Both the position numbers and the translations under genes were made by a program. DNA of 64,000 bases from an uncultured Bacteroidaceae bacterium. Lineage in GTDB: Bacteria > Bacteroidota > Bacteroidia > Bacteroidales > Bacteroidaceae. Positions 52,020 through 61,160 of this stretch are shown here, one piece after another (within the stretch, counting starts at the first letter, position 1; each line of letters starts with the position of its first letter). The notes under the pieces are model-generated. The model was not told the origin of the DNA, did not search any database, and worked only from the letters and a program-made list of their open reading frames with translations. The stretch spans positions 62,001 to 126,000 of the forward strand of contig CAJOIE010000003.1 of assembly GCA_905234605.1 (NCBI GenBank), given 5' to 3'.

Positions 52020-53309
52020 ATGGCAGACAAGAAACTACACTTTGAGACCCTACAGCTGCACGTGGGCCAGGAGCAGCCCGACCCCGCCACCGATGCCCGC
52101 GCCGTGCCCATCTATCAGACCACGAGCTACGTGTTCCGCAACTCCCAGCACGCCTCCGACCGTTTTGCCCTGCGTGACCCAGGCAACATCTACGGCCGCC
52201 TGACCAACTCCACACAAGGCGTGTTCGAAGACCGTGTGGCTGCCCTCGAGGGCGGCGTGGCAGGTCTGGCCGTTGCCTCAGGTGCCGCCGCCGTGACCTA
52301 TGCCCTCCAGAACATCGCGCAGGCCGGCGACCACATCGTGGCAGCCGACAACCTCTACGGCGGCTCCTTCAACCTCATCACCCACACGCTTGCCACCCAG
52401 GGTATCACGAGCACCATCGTCAATGTCAACAACCTGGAGGCTCTCGAGGCAGCCATCCGGCCCAACACGAAGGTTGTCTACGCCGAGACCTTCGGCAACC
52501 CCAACTCCGACGTCACCGACCTTGAAGGCGTTGCCTCCGTGGCTCACAAGCACAACATACCCCTCATCATAGACAACACCTTCGGCACGCCCTACCTCAT
52601 CCGCCCGCTCGAGCATGGAGCCGACGTAGTGGTTCACAGTGCCACCAAGTTCCTCGGCGGCCATGGCACCAGCCTGGGCGGCGTCATCGTGGACGGCGGC
52701 TCCTTCGACTGGAAGGCCAACGCCGACCGTTTCCCCACACTGGCCAAGCCCGACCCGTCATATCATGGTGCCGTGTTTGCCGACGTGGCAGGTGCCGCAG
52801 CCTTCGTCACCCGCATCCGCGCGGTGATACTACGCGACACAGGTGCCGCCATATCGCCCTTCAACGCCTTCATACTCCTGCAGGGAGTGGAGACACTGAG
52901 CCTGCGTGTGGAGCGCCATGTGGCTAATGCCTTGAAGGTGGTGGAGTTCCTGCAGAAGCACCCCAAGGTGGCCAAGGTCAACCATCCCAGCCTGCCCGAC
53001 CACCCCGACCATGCCCTCTACCGCAAGTACTATCCGCAAGGCGGCGGCAGCATCTTCACCTTCGAGATTAAGGGCGGGCAGGAGGAGGCATGGCACTTCA
53101 TCGACGCGCTGAAGATCTTCTCCCTGCTGGCCAACGTGGCCGACGTGAAGAGCCTCGTCATTCACCCCTACACCACCACCCACTCGCAGATGACGCCCCA
53201 GGAGCTGGCCGAGCAGCACATCACGCCGGCCACCGTGCGCCTCAGCATAGGCACGGAGCACATCGACGACATCATCGACGACCTCTCACAGGCTCTCGAC
53301 AAGATATAG
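52020..53309 (+). CDS. metY: O-acetylhomoserine aminocarboxypropyltransferase (sulfhydrylase)
   Basis: A 429-residue PLP enzyme of methionine/cysteine synthesis that joins O-acetylhomoserine with sulfide or methanethiol. Family motifs are FETLQLHVGQEQPDP, VPIYQTTSYVFRNSQHA, IYGRLTNSTQ and the PLP lysine in HSATKFLGGHG (Lys210). The length fits MetY rather than the shorter cystathionine enzymes. The start MADKK at 52020 follows a consensus promoter and is preferred over the upstream ATG at 51903, which lies before it. A strong terminator follows. Confidence 0.94.
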   Translation: MADKKLHFETLQLHVGQEQPDPATDARAVPIYQTTSYVFRNSQHASDRFALRDPGNIYGRLTNSTQGVFEDRVAALEGGVAGLAVASGAAAVTYALQNIAQAGDHIVAADNLYGGSFNLITHTLATQGITSTIVNVNNLEALEAAIRPNTKVVYAETFGNPNSDVTDLEGVASVAHKHNIPLIIDNTFGTPYLIRPLEHGADVVVHSATKFLGGHGTSLGGVIVDGGSFDWKANADRFPTLAKPDPSYHGAVFADVAGAAAFVTRIRAVILRDTGAAISPFNAFILLQGVETLSLRVERHVANALKVVEFLQKHPKVAKVNHPSLPDHPDHALYRKYYPQGGGSIFTFEIKGGQEEAWHFIDALKIFSLLANVADVKSLVIHPYTTTHSQMTPQELAEQHITPATVRLSIGTEHIDDIIDDLSQALDKI

Positions 53310-53358
53310 TCTGTCCGTTGACCCCTCAACCTTGTCATTCATGACATTGCCTTGCAGC

Positions 53359-53410
53359 GTCGTGGCGCAGCATCCTCACAGGCGAGGATGTGCGCCACGA
53401 CCTCTTTTTG
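53359..53410 (+). terminator. Intrinsic terminator after metY
   Basis: A long stem (GTCGTGGCGCAGCATCCTC with GAGGATGTGCGCCACGAC) is followed directly by CTCTTTTTG. The ORF track start of recG (53352) lies inside this structure, which argues against that start. Confidence 0.93.
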
Positions 53411-53455
53411 CCTGAAAGTGTGGCCGTGCCATGGTGCAGCCCCGCCTTTTTTGCC

Positions 53456-53464
53456 TATTTTTGC
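53456..53464 (+). promoter_or_regulatory. -7 box TATTTTTGC for recG
   Basis: A good -7 element downstream of the metY terminator, about 47 bases before the proposed TTG start of recG. No clear -33 element was seen. Confidence 0.6.
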
Positions 53465-53510
53465 CCAGACCATCTCCCCGCGGCCACAATGCCGCGCTCC
53501 CACCACTCCC

Positions 53511-55622
53511 TTGACAGACCTCTCCACAGCCATCACCTACCTCCCTGGCGTAGGGCCGCAGCGGGCCAAGGTGCTCGAGGCCGAGGCTGGCATACGCACC
53601 TTCGGCGACCTGCTGCACACCTTCCCCTACAAGCATATCGACCGCACGCGCCTCTACTACATCCACGAGCTCACGGCCGACATGCCCTTCGTGCAGTTGC
53701 GCGGCGAGATACTGAGCTACGAGGAGGATGGTGCCGGCCGCAAGCACCGCCTCACTGCCCATTTCACCGACGGCCACGGCGTAATCGACCTGGTGTGGTT
53801 TCAGGCGTCGGCCATCAAGTGGATACGCTCGCACTACACCGTGGGCCGCGTGTACATAGTATTCGGCAAGGCCACGGTGTTCAACGGGCGGCTCAACATC
53901 CCGCACCCCGACATTGAGCCTGCCGACAGCCTGCAGCTCTCCGCCATGGCGATGCAGCCCTACTACACCACCACGGAGCGCATGAAGAAAGCAGGCCTCA
54001 ACAGCCGCTCGCTGGAACGCTTCACGTCGACTCTGTTCACCCGCTTCGGTGCCGACATGGAAGCAGCCACGCGCGAGACCCTGCCGCCCGACATCATCGG
54101 CAGCCTGCACCTCGTGGCGCGCTGGCAGTCGCTGCGCGACCTGCATTACCCCCCGTCGGCCGAGGCCTTGCGCCGCGCCACCTACCGCCAGAAGTTCGAG
54201 GAGCTCTTCTTCATACAGCTTGGCATCCTGAGCTACGCCCGCCAGCGTCAGCAGGTGGCACGCGGCTACGTGATGGCCACGGTGGGCCGCCAGTTCAACA
54301 CCTTCTACCGCGACCACCTGCCCTTTGCCCTGACCGCGGCACAGAAACGCGTCGTGCGCGAGATGCGCCACGACATGCTCACAGGGCGGCAGATGAACCG
54401 CCTGCTGCAAGGCGACGTGGGCTCTGGCAAGACGCTGGTGGCACTGCTCACGATGCTCATCGCCATCGACAACGGCTACCAGGCATGCCTCATGGCTCCC
54501 ACGGAGATACTGGCCGAGCAGCACTGCCAGACGTTCCGCTCCATGCTTGCCGGCATGGACCTGCGTGTGGAGCTGCTCACGGGAGCCGTCAAGGGCAAGC
54601 GCCGGATGGAGGTGCTCGCCGGCGTGGAGACCGGCAGCGTGCACATACTCATCGGCACCCATGCCGTGCTCGAGGACTGCGTGACATTCGCGCAGCTCGG
54701 CCTCGTGGTCATCGACGAGCAGCACCGTTTCGGCGTGGCACAGCGCGCCCGCCTGTGGCGCAAGAGCACCACGCCGCCACATGTGCTGGTGATGACGGCC
54801 ACGCCCATACCACGCACGCTGGCCATGACCCTCTACGGCGACCTCGACGTGAGCGTAATCGACGAGCTGCCGCCAGGACGCAAGCCCGTAGAGACGCGCC
54901 ACTACTGGACCGAGACCCTCCAGACCCTCTACGCCGGCATGCGCCGCGAGATAGGCAAGGGGCGACAGGTCTACGTGGTCTACCCCGCCATCCACGAGAG
55001 CGAGAAGCTCAACGTGCAGGACCTGGAGAACGGCTATGCCGAGATGCAAGAAGCATTCCCCGACGTGCGCATATCCCGTGTGCACGGCAAGATGAGGCCG
55101 CGCGAGAAGGACGAGGAGATGGCCCGTTTCGCCTCGGGCGAGACACAGATGCTCGTGGCCACAACAGTGATTGAGGTGGGCGTCAACGTGCCCAACGCCA
55201 CCGTCATGGTCATCATGAACGCCGAGCGCTTCGGGCTGGCCCAGCTCCACCAGCTGCGCGGCCGCGTGGGCCGTGGCGGCGAGCAGTCCTACTGCATCCT
55301 GGTCACACGCTACCAGCTCACCACCGAGACACGCCGCCGCATAGACATCATGTGCGAGACCAACGACGGCTTCGAGATTGCCGAGGCCGACCTCAAGACA
55401 CGCGGCCCCGGCGACCTCGAGGGCACACAGCAGAGCGGCATGGCCTTCGACCTGCACATAGCCAACCTGGCACGCGACGGCCAACTCGTGCAGCTCGCCC
55501 GCGACACCGCCTCGGCACTACTCGATGCCGACCCCGACCGCACGCTCCCCCAGAACGCACCCACCTGGGCGCGCCTCGCCGAGCTGCGCCACGACCAGTT
55601 CGACTGGAGCAACATATCCTGA
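53511..55622 (+). CDS. recG: ATP-dependent DNA helicase RecG
   Basis: A 703-residue branch-migration helicase for stalled forks and recombination. The N-terminal wedge begins with LPGVGPQRAKVLEAEAGI. Walker A is GDVGSGKT (301-308), the DEQH box is at 402-405 (VIDEQHRFGVAQR), followed by MTATPIPRTLA, and the late motif is QLRGRVGRGGEQSYC. The start is proposed as TTG at 53511. The ATGs in this frame at 53352 and 53388 lie before the promoter and inside a terminator, and a TTG start gives the usual RecG length. An experimental check of the start would be useful. Confidence 0.93.
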   Translation: MTDLSTAITYLPGVGPQRAKVLEAEAGIRTFGDLLHTFPYKHIDRTRLYYIHELTADMPFVQLRGEILSYEEDGAGRKHRLTAHFTDGHGVIDLVWFQASAIKWIRSHYTVGRVYIVFGKATVFNGRLNIPHPDIEPADSLQLSAMAMQPYYTTTERMKKAGLNSRSLERFTSTLFTRFGADMEAATRETLPPDIIGSLHLVARWQSLRDLHYPPSAEALRRATYRQKFEELFFIQLGILSYARQRQQVARGYVMATVGRQFNTFYRDHLPFALTAAQKRVVREMRHDMLTGRQMNRLLQGDVGSGKTLVALLTMLIAIDNGYQACLMAPTEILAEQHCQTFRSMLAGMDLRVELLTGAVKGKRRMEVLAGVETGSVHILIGTHAVLEDCVTFAQLGLVVIDEQHRFGVAQRARLWRKSTTPPHVLVMTATPIPRTLAMTLYGDLDVSVIDELPPGRKPVETRHYWTETLQTLYAGMRREIGKGRQVYVVYPAIHESEKLNVQDLENGYAEMQEAFPDVRISRVHGKMRPREKDEEMARFASGETQMLVATTVIEVGVNVPNATVMVIMNAERFGLAQLHQLRGRVGRGGEQSYCILVTRYQLTTETRRRIDIMCETNDGFEIAEADLKTRGPGDLEGTQQSGMAFDLHIANLARDGQLVQLARDTASALLDADPDRTLPQNAPTWARLAELRHDQFDWSNIS

Positions 55623-55671
55623 CGCCACATGCAGCCGCGCCGCAGCCTCCAAGCAAGGCAGACCGCGCCAC

Positions 55672-55760
55672 GCAGACCCTGCACCCTCAGCGCCACGAGG
55701 GTGCAGGGTCTGCATTTTCACTGTGCAGGGTGACAGGCCCACACCCTGCACGGTGTCAGC
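55672..55760. repeat. Intergenic repeat cluster F; first hairpin likely terminates recG
   Basis: GCAGACCCTGCACCCTC pairs perfectly with GAGGGTGCAGGGTCTGC (loop 8), followed by ATTTTC, 50 bases past the recG stop. Then come CTGTGCAGGGTGACAG and ACACCCTGCACGGTGTCAG. It lies between recG and tRNA-Pro and belongs to the cluster A-F family. Confidence 0.88.
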
Positions 55761-55823
55761 AGCACCAGCGGCACGCCGCCGGAAAAACACAACGCAATAT
55801 TTTGCTCGGACCACAAAAGGACG

Positions 55824-55832
55824 TACATTTGC
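55824..55832 (+). promoter_or_regulatory. -7 box TACATTTGC for tRNA-Pro
   Basis: A perfect -7 element ending 8 bases before the tRNA 5' end. Confidence 0.75.
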
Positions 55833-55840
55833 AACCGCTT

Positions 55841-55916
55841 CGGGGTGTAGCGCAGTTGGTAGCGCTCCTGGTTTGGGACCAGGCGGTCGCCCGTTCGAGT
55901 CGGGTCGCCCCGACCA
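55841..55916 (+). tRNA. tRNA-Pro (anticodon UGG)
   Basis: A 76-base sequence from CGGGGTGTAGCGCAGTTGGT. The acceptor stem pairs with CGCCCCG, the anticodon stem CCTGG/CCAGG has loop TTTGGGA, so the anticodon is TGG, and the T loop GTTCGAGTC is present. The 3' CCA is encoded (CGACCA). The long open frame that starts at 55525 in the ORF track runs through this tRNA, so that start is rejected. Confidence 0.96.
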
Positions 55917-56058
55917 CATCTCCACTCAGACACACGGGTGGCACTACGCAGCTCACAGCGCGACAGGTGCCACCCGTGTGGTCGTTCATGCGCAGGCACC
56001 CCCGCCGGCAGCAGCACCCGGCAAAGCCATCACCCATCCACACCCAAACCCACACACC

Positions 56059-58605
56059 GTGAACACGCCAACAACACCCGCCGCCCAGCTCTCCGACCAG
56101 GCTGTGCAACGCCTGCGCGCAGCCCGCCGCCTGGCCGCCGCCAAGCTGGACAATGTGGAAGAGCAGCTGCAACGGTGCCACCGTCAGGCCGACCGCCTCC
56201 GCCTCTTCGTGACGCTCCGCACGGAGCTCGATGCCGCACAGAGCCGCCTCTTCGCCCTTGGCAAGCAACAGGCCGCCATGCTCACACAACAGCAGGAGCT
56301 GGCACGATTCGAGGAGTTCGAGCCCATGTCGCCACTCTTCCAGCAGCTCACACTGCTCACAGCACATATAGACCAGCTCAACAGCGATAGAGCCGACAAC
56401 AGCCGCACCCTGGCCCTCCGGCAGCAAGAACTCACCGCCGCCGACCAGCGACTCAGCGACAGCCGCAGCGAGCAGCACAACGCCCTGGACACCCTCACCG
56501 CCGCAGCCTACACCATGAGCGACGCCGAGCGCCTCACAGCCATGGCCGAAGCATGCCGCACAGCCATAACACTGGTGCAGCCCGCATGCAACAGCCTGCA
56601 CGAGCGCAGCCAGCGTCTGGCCAACCTGCTGCAAGAGACCGACACACTCATAGCCACACACACACAGCACCTCAACGACGTGCGCGCCACACTGCAAGGA
56701 CTGGAGCCACACCGCCACATGCTCGAGACAAGCCACGCGCTACTCGTGCAACTCGACGAGCTGGCCAGGGCCATGGACTGGCGCGACAGCCTCAGCATGC
56801 AGCTCGAGCAGGCCATCCGTCAGCAGAACGAGCACAACGAGCGCCTCGGCATGCTCTTCCGCAGCCACGAGGAGATAAAGGCAGCCATAGCCACCAAGGA
56901 CGCCGAGGTGCACAACCACCGCCAGGAAATAGCAGGGCGCGACACCTATGCCATGCAGCTGCGCGCACTCGACCTGCGCAGCCGTGGCCTCATGTTCGAG
57001 ACAGCCCTTGCCCTGTGGCAGGGCATCGCCGAGGGCTTCGACCTGACAGAGCACGAGGAGGCCGTCGTCACACAACTGCGCCAACAAGCCGACATGCTAC
57101 ACAAGAGCACGGCAGCCCTCGAGACCGAGATACACCAGCTGCAGCAACAGCTGCAACAACGCACACACCACTGGACCATGGCCAAGAGCCAGAACGTAGT
57201 GTGCCTGCGCTCCGACCTCAGCGAGGGCACTGCCTGCACCGTGTGCGGCTCCACCCACCACCCCTGGCACAGCGAGAGCATGCGCGAGCAGAGCGCACTC
57301 ATCACATCGCTCAAGGCCGACGTAGACAACATCAGCACCACACTCGACAACCGCCGCCACACGCTCCAGCAACAGCAGTGCCAGCTGGCAGCCATCGAAG
57401 CAAAGACAGACGTGGCCAACGAAACCATCCGCCGCTTGAACGACCGCCTGCAGCGCGACATAGCCGAATGGGCACACTTCAGCACGCTCGACAGCTCGCT
57501 GCGCGACTGCTCACGCTCCACCAACAGGCCGGCACGCACAGCCATACTGCGGCAACTCATCGAGAAGACACGCCACGACGCCGACGAGGCCGGACGCGAC
57601 CTGAAAGCCCTGACCTACCACCTCGACACCATCGACTCGCTCAGCGAGGACATACGCCAGCTGCAACGTCAGGCCACCGACCTGAGCAACACCATGGGCG
57701 AAGAAAACACCGCCTGCCAGGTGATGGCCCGTCAGACCGTGCGCCTGAACAGAGACCTCAAGGCTGCCACACAGGACTACGCACAACGCTACGATGCCCT
57801 GACGCACGCCATAACCCTGCCCGAGTGGTTCCAGCAGTGGAAGGCATCACACGAGTCCGTGAAGATGCGCATACAGGAGTTGGCCACCCAGTGGGCACAA
57901 GCCAACAGCGAGGCCGCAAGCATCAGCAAAGAGCTGGCCACGCTGCAGGCACGGCAGGAACAGATGCGGCAGTCGCAAGAGCTGACCATGCAGCACATCA
58001 CACAGATAGAAGCCATGCAGGCACGCATGGACGACATAGCCTCCAAGGCCGACGACAGCATCAAGCGGATGCCCTTCCACGAAAGCGACGCCCGCACCCA
58101 CTTCACCAACGCCGTGGCAGCACATGCCGACAGGCAGAGAGACAGCGAAGCCGCACAGCAGCAGCAACAACAACAGCAGGAACAGTATCTCACGGCACAG
58201 ATACGCGCCCGTCAGCTACAGCAGCACGCCAGCACAGCAGAACAGTCCGTAGCCGCCATCCAGCAACAGATAGACATCGCCATACGCCGCTACAACGCCA
58301 GCCACCCGCCCGTGCAGGCCGCCGAACTGACGCGCGTGTTTGCCGGCGGCAACGACTGGAACACAGTGAGGCAGACAGTGCGCCAACTGACCATCGACAA
58401 AGCCGTGGCCGAGGCACGTGTCGACACGCTGCGGGCACGCATCGTGACACTCCAGGCCGAAGGACTGCGCATCATGGACGACAACTGGCAGCGCGAACAG
58501 GACAGCCTCATCACACAGCAAGCCGAACTGCAAGACCAACGCTCACAGATACTCATGCAGATAGCTGCCATCGACGTGCAGCTGGCCAACGCCGCAGCAT
58601 CCTGA
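56059..58605 (+). CDS. Zinc-hook coiled-coil protein, SbcC-like but without ATPase heads
   Basis: An 848-residue protein, almost entirely heptad-rich coiled coil. The start is taken as GTG at 56059, because the longer frame overlaps recG and tRNA-Pro. At residues 393-400 is CTVCGSTHHPW, preceded by LSEGTA, which is the SbcC/Rad50 zinc-hook signature (CPVCG..HP). About 390 residues lie before it and 450 after it. The C-terminal part (RYNASHPPVQAAELTRVFAG) also resembles SbcC coil segments. Yet there is no Walker A at the N-terminus and no ABC signature or Walker B at the C-terminus, so it cannot be an ATPase itself. No sbcD nuclease gene is next to it. It also has a run of eight glutamines near residue 705. 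It may dimerise through zinc and tether DNA or partner proteins. Confidence 0.75.
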   Translation: MNTPTTPAAQLSDQAVQRLRAARRLAAAKLDNVEEQLQRCHRQADRLRLFVTLRTELDAAQSRLFALGKQQAAMLTQQQELARFEEFEPMSPLFQQLTLLTAHIDQLNSDRADNSRTLALRQQELTAADQRLSDSRSEQHNALDTLTAAAYTMSDAERLTAMAEACRTAITLVQPACNSLHERSQRLANLLQETDTLIATHTQHLNDVRATLQGLEPHRHMLETSHALLVQLDELARAMDWRDSLSMQLEQAIRQQNEHNERLGMLFRSHEEIKAAIATKDAEVHNHRQEIAGRDTYAMQLRALDLRSRGLMFETALALWQGIAEGFDLTEHEEAVVTQLRQQADMLHKSTAALETEIHQLQQQLQQRTHHWTMAKSQNVVCLRSDLSEGTACTVCGSTHHPWHSESMREQSALITSLKADVDNISTTLDNRRHTLQQQQCQLAAIEAKTDVANETIRRLNDRLQRDIAEWAHFSTLDSSLRDCSRSTNRPARTAILRQLIEKTRHDADEAGRDLKALTYHLDTIDSLSEDIRQLQRQATDLSNTMGEENTACQVMARQTVRLNRDLKAATQDYAQRYDALTHAITLPEWFQQWKASHESVKMRIQELATQWAQANSEAASISKELATLQARQEQMRQSQELTMQHITQIEAMQARMDDIASKADDSIKRMPFHESDARTHFTNAVAAHADRQRDSEAAQQQQQQQQEQYLTAQIRARQLQQHASTAEQSVAAIQQQIDIAIRRYNASHPPVQAAELTRVFAGGNDWNTVRQTVRQLTIDKAVAEARVDTLRARIVTLQAEGLRIMDDNWQREQDSLITQQAELQDQRSQILMQIAAIDVQLANAAAS

Positions 58606-58647
58606 CCATTCTGCATCCTATCATTTAACACTTTACCCTCCCCCTAA

Positions 58648-59082
58648 ATGCCCTCCTATCAGCTCCGCTTCAGTCAGGAACTCGTCGACACGCTCTACGA
58701 GAAGATACTGCGCAAGATGCTCATCGAGAAACGCTATCTCGTGCCAGGCTACACCGCCAGGCAGCTGGCCGAAGAGCTACACACCAACACACGCTACATC
58801 AGTGCCACCATGTCGCGCCGCTTCGGCACCAACTTCTCGCAGCTGCTGGCAGGCTTCCGCGTGCGTGAGGCCGCCGCAGTGCTCACCAACCGCAAGACAG
58901 CCGACATAACCATGGAGGAACTCGCCACACGCTGCGGCTTCAACAGCCGGCAGGCACTCTACATAGCCTTCCAGAGCGTGATGGGCACCACGCCAAGGCT
59001 CTATCAGAACGACTTCAACGACAAACGCCGCCAAGCCGGCACAGCCAAGCCTAAACACACTACCACCACCCCCAACACATGA
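58648..59082 (+). CDS. AraC-type helix-turn-helix protein, HTH domain only
   Basis: A 144-residue putative DNA-binding protein. The AraC pattern is visible in GYTARQLAEELHTNTRYISA and DITMEELATRCGFNSRQALY, then IAFQSVMGTTPRLYQNDF. No ligand-binding domain is present. The C-terminus is a Lys/Thr-rich tail (KPKHTTTTPNT). It lies 42 bases after the zinc-hook gene, and its stop overlaps the DPP III start by 4 bases, so it is probably part of that operon. The targets are unknown. Confidence 0.85.
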   Translation: MPSYQLRFSQELVDTLYEKILRKMLIEKRYLVPGYTARQLAEELHTNTRYISATMSRRFGTNFSQLLAGFRVREAAAVLTNRKTADITMEELATRCGFNSRQALYIAFQSVMGTTPRLYQNDFNDKRRQAGTAKPKHTTTTPNT

Positions 59083-61160
59083 CAACCAAAACACTCTCAC
59101 TAATGCTCATGCTCACAGCATCACTAATCACGGCATCATGCCAGAGCGCAGCCGACGCCGACAGCTCCTTCAGCTACAACGACGAGCGCTTCGCCGACCT
59201 ACAGATGCTGCGCTACCGCGTGGATGGCTTCGACCAGCTCACCCTGCGCCAGAAGACACTCATCTACTACCTCTCCGAGGCAGCACTGAGCGGCCGCGAC
59301 ATACTCTGGGACCAGAACGGACGCTACAACCTGCGCATACGTCGGCTGCTCGAAGCCGTCTACACCAACTATGGCGACAGCCGGCAGTCCGCCAACTTCA
59401 AGGCCTTTTCCGTTTACCTCAAGCGCGTGTGGTTCGCCAATGGCATACACCACCATTACGGGTCGGACAAGTTCCAACCAGGTTTCGACGAGGAGTTTCT
59501 ACGCTCTGCCATAGAGCTCTATGTGCCTGAAAGCGAGCTGCCGCTGGCAGAGGGACAGACCGTCGACGAGATGATGGCAGAACTCTTCCCCATAATCTTC
59601 GACCCCACAGTAATGCCCAAGCGCACCAATCAGGCCGACGGCGCAGACCTCGTGCTCACCTCCGCCGCCAACTACTACGGCGAGGGCGTCACCCAGGCCG
59701 AGGCCGAGCAGTTCTACCTCGCCATGAAGGAAGCCGCCCCCGACCCCGCACACCCCGTCATGTTCGGCATGAACTCACGCTTAGTGAAGGAGGACGGTCA
59801 GCTGCGCGAGCGCGTGTGGCGCAGCGGCGGCCTCTACGGCCCTGCCATCGACCGCATCATATATTGGTTGGAGCAGGCCCGCGGCGTGACAGAGAGCGAC
59901 AGGCAGGCCGCCGTGATCGACAAGCTCATTGAGTTCTACCGCACAGGCGACCTGCACACCTTCGATGCCTACAGCATACTGTGGGTGGAAGACACCGACG
60001 GCGACGTCGACTTCACCAACGGCTTCACCGAGTCATACGGCGACCCCCTGGGCATGAAAGCCAGCTGGGAGGGATATGCCAACTTCAAGGACCAGGCAGC
60101 CACCGAGCGCACCCGCAAGCTCTCGGCCAACGCCCAGTGGTTTGAGGACCACTCACCCGTGGACAGCCGCTTCAAGAAGGAGAACTGCCGCGGCATCACG
60201 GCCAAGGTCATCGTGGCAGCCATGCTCGGCGGCGACCTCTACCCCTCCACCGCCATCGGCATCAACCTGCCCAACAGCAACTGGGTGCGCGCCGAGCACG
60301 GTTCCAAGAGCGTGACCATCGGCAACCTCACCGATGCCTACAACAAGGCTGCACGCGGCAACGGCTTCCAGGACGAGTTCGTAGTCGATGCCGCCACACG
60401 CCAGCTCATCGACACCTACGGCGATGTGTGCGACGACCTGCACACCGACCTCCACGAGTGTCTCGGCCACGGCTCAGGCAAGCTGCTGCCCGGAGTGGAC
60501 CCCGACTCGCTCAAGGCCTACGGCAGTGCCATCGAGGAGGCACGCGCCGACCTCTTCGGGCTCTACTACATTGCCGACCCCAAGCTGCATGAGCTGGGGC
60601 TGACCCCAACGGCCGATGCCTACCAGAGCCAATACTACACCTATATGATGAACGGCCTGCTCACACAGCTCGTGCGCATAGAGCAGGGAGCAAGCATCGA
60701 GGAGGCACACATGCGCAACCGTGCCATGATAGCCCACTGGGTGCTCGACCACGCCACACAGCAAGCCACCACGCAAGGCACGAAGCCCGCCGTGGAACTC
60801 GTGAAACGCGGCGGCAAGACCTACGTCAGGGTGAACGACTACCCTGCCCTGCGGACACTCTTCGGTCAGCTGCTGGCCGAGGTGCAGCGTGTGAAGAGCG
60901 AGGGCGACTTCGCCGGCGCACGCACCCTCATCGAGACATACGGCGTGAAGGTCGACTCCACGCTCCACGCCGAGGTGCTGGAGCGCTATCGCCGTCTTGA
61001 TCTGGCCCCATACAAGGGCTTCATCAACCCCGAATATGTGGTGACACGCGATGCCGACGGCAACATCACCGACGTGCAGGTGCGCTACGGCGAGGCCTAT
61101 GACCACCAGATGTTGCGCTACAGCCGCGACTATGCCACACTGCCCCTTGTGAACGAATGA
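59079..61160 (+). CDS. Dipeptidyl peptidase III, M49, lipoprotein
   Basis: A 693-residue zinc peptidase that removes dipeptides from peptide N-termini. A lipobox is present (LITASCQS), so it is exported and lipid-anchored. The M49 zinc motif is HECLGHGSGK (His459-Glu460-His464), with the third ligand in EEARADLFG (Glu486/487). HECLGH rather than HELLGH is the form known from Bacteroides DPP III. Start and stop both overlap neighbouring genes by ATGA, which implies translational coupling. Confidence 0.95.
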   Translation: MTTKTLSLMLMLTASLITASCQSAADADSSFSYNDERFADLQMLRYRVDGFDQLTLRQKTLIYYLSEAALSGRDILWDQNGRYNLRIRRLLEAVYTNYGDSRQSANFKAFSVYLKRVWFANGIHHHYGSDKFQPGFDEEFLRSAIELYVPESELPLAEGQTVDEMMAELFPIIFDPTVMPKRTNQADGADLVLTSAANYYGEGVTQAEAEQFYLAMKEAAPDPAHPVMFGMNSRLVKEDGQLRERVWRSGGLYGPAIDRIIYWLEQARGVTESDRQAAVIDKLIEFYRTGDLHTFDAYSILWVEDTDGDVDFTNGFTESYGDPLGMKASWEGYANFKDQAATERTRKLSANAQWFEDHSPVDSRFKKENCRGITAKVIVAAMLGGDLYPSTAIGINLPNSNWVRAEHGSKSVTIGNLTDAYNKAARGNGFQDEFVVDAATRQLIDTYGDVCDDLHTDLHECLGHGSGKLLPGVDPDSLKAYGSAIEEARADLFGLYYIADPKLHELGLTPTADAYQSQYYTYMMNGLLTQLVRIEQGASIEEAHMRNRAMIAHWVLDHATQQATTQGTKPAVELVKRGGKTYVRVNDYPALRTLFGQLLAEVQRVKSEGDFAGARTLIETYGVKVDSTLHAEVLERYRRLDLAPYKGFINPEYVVTRDADGNITDVQVRYGEAYDHQMLRYSRDYATLPLVNE

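Noticed and set aside
53352-53510. recG start at 53352 or 53388
   Set aside because: Both ATGs lie upstream of the -7 box, and 53352 is next to or inside the metY terminator. The extra residues lack RecG similarity.
53376-55484. 702-codon open frame antisense to recG
   Set aside because: It has no recognisable domain, is His/Val-rich as expected from the complement of GC-rich codons, and lies fully inside recG.
55525-56058. Upstream extension of the zinc-hook protein frame to 55525
   Set aside because: It would overlap the end of recG in another frame, repeat cluster F and the whole of tRNA-Pro. The GTG at 56059 is the first plausible start after the tRNA.
59079-61160. Unusual zinc motif HECLGH in DPP III
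   Set aside because: It differs from HELLGH of eukaryotic enzymes, but this form is known for Bacteroides DPP III, so it is not a new feature.
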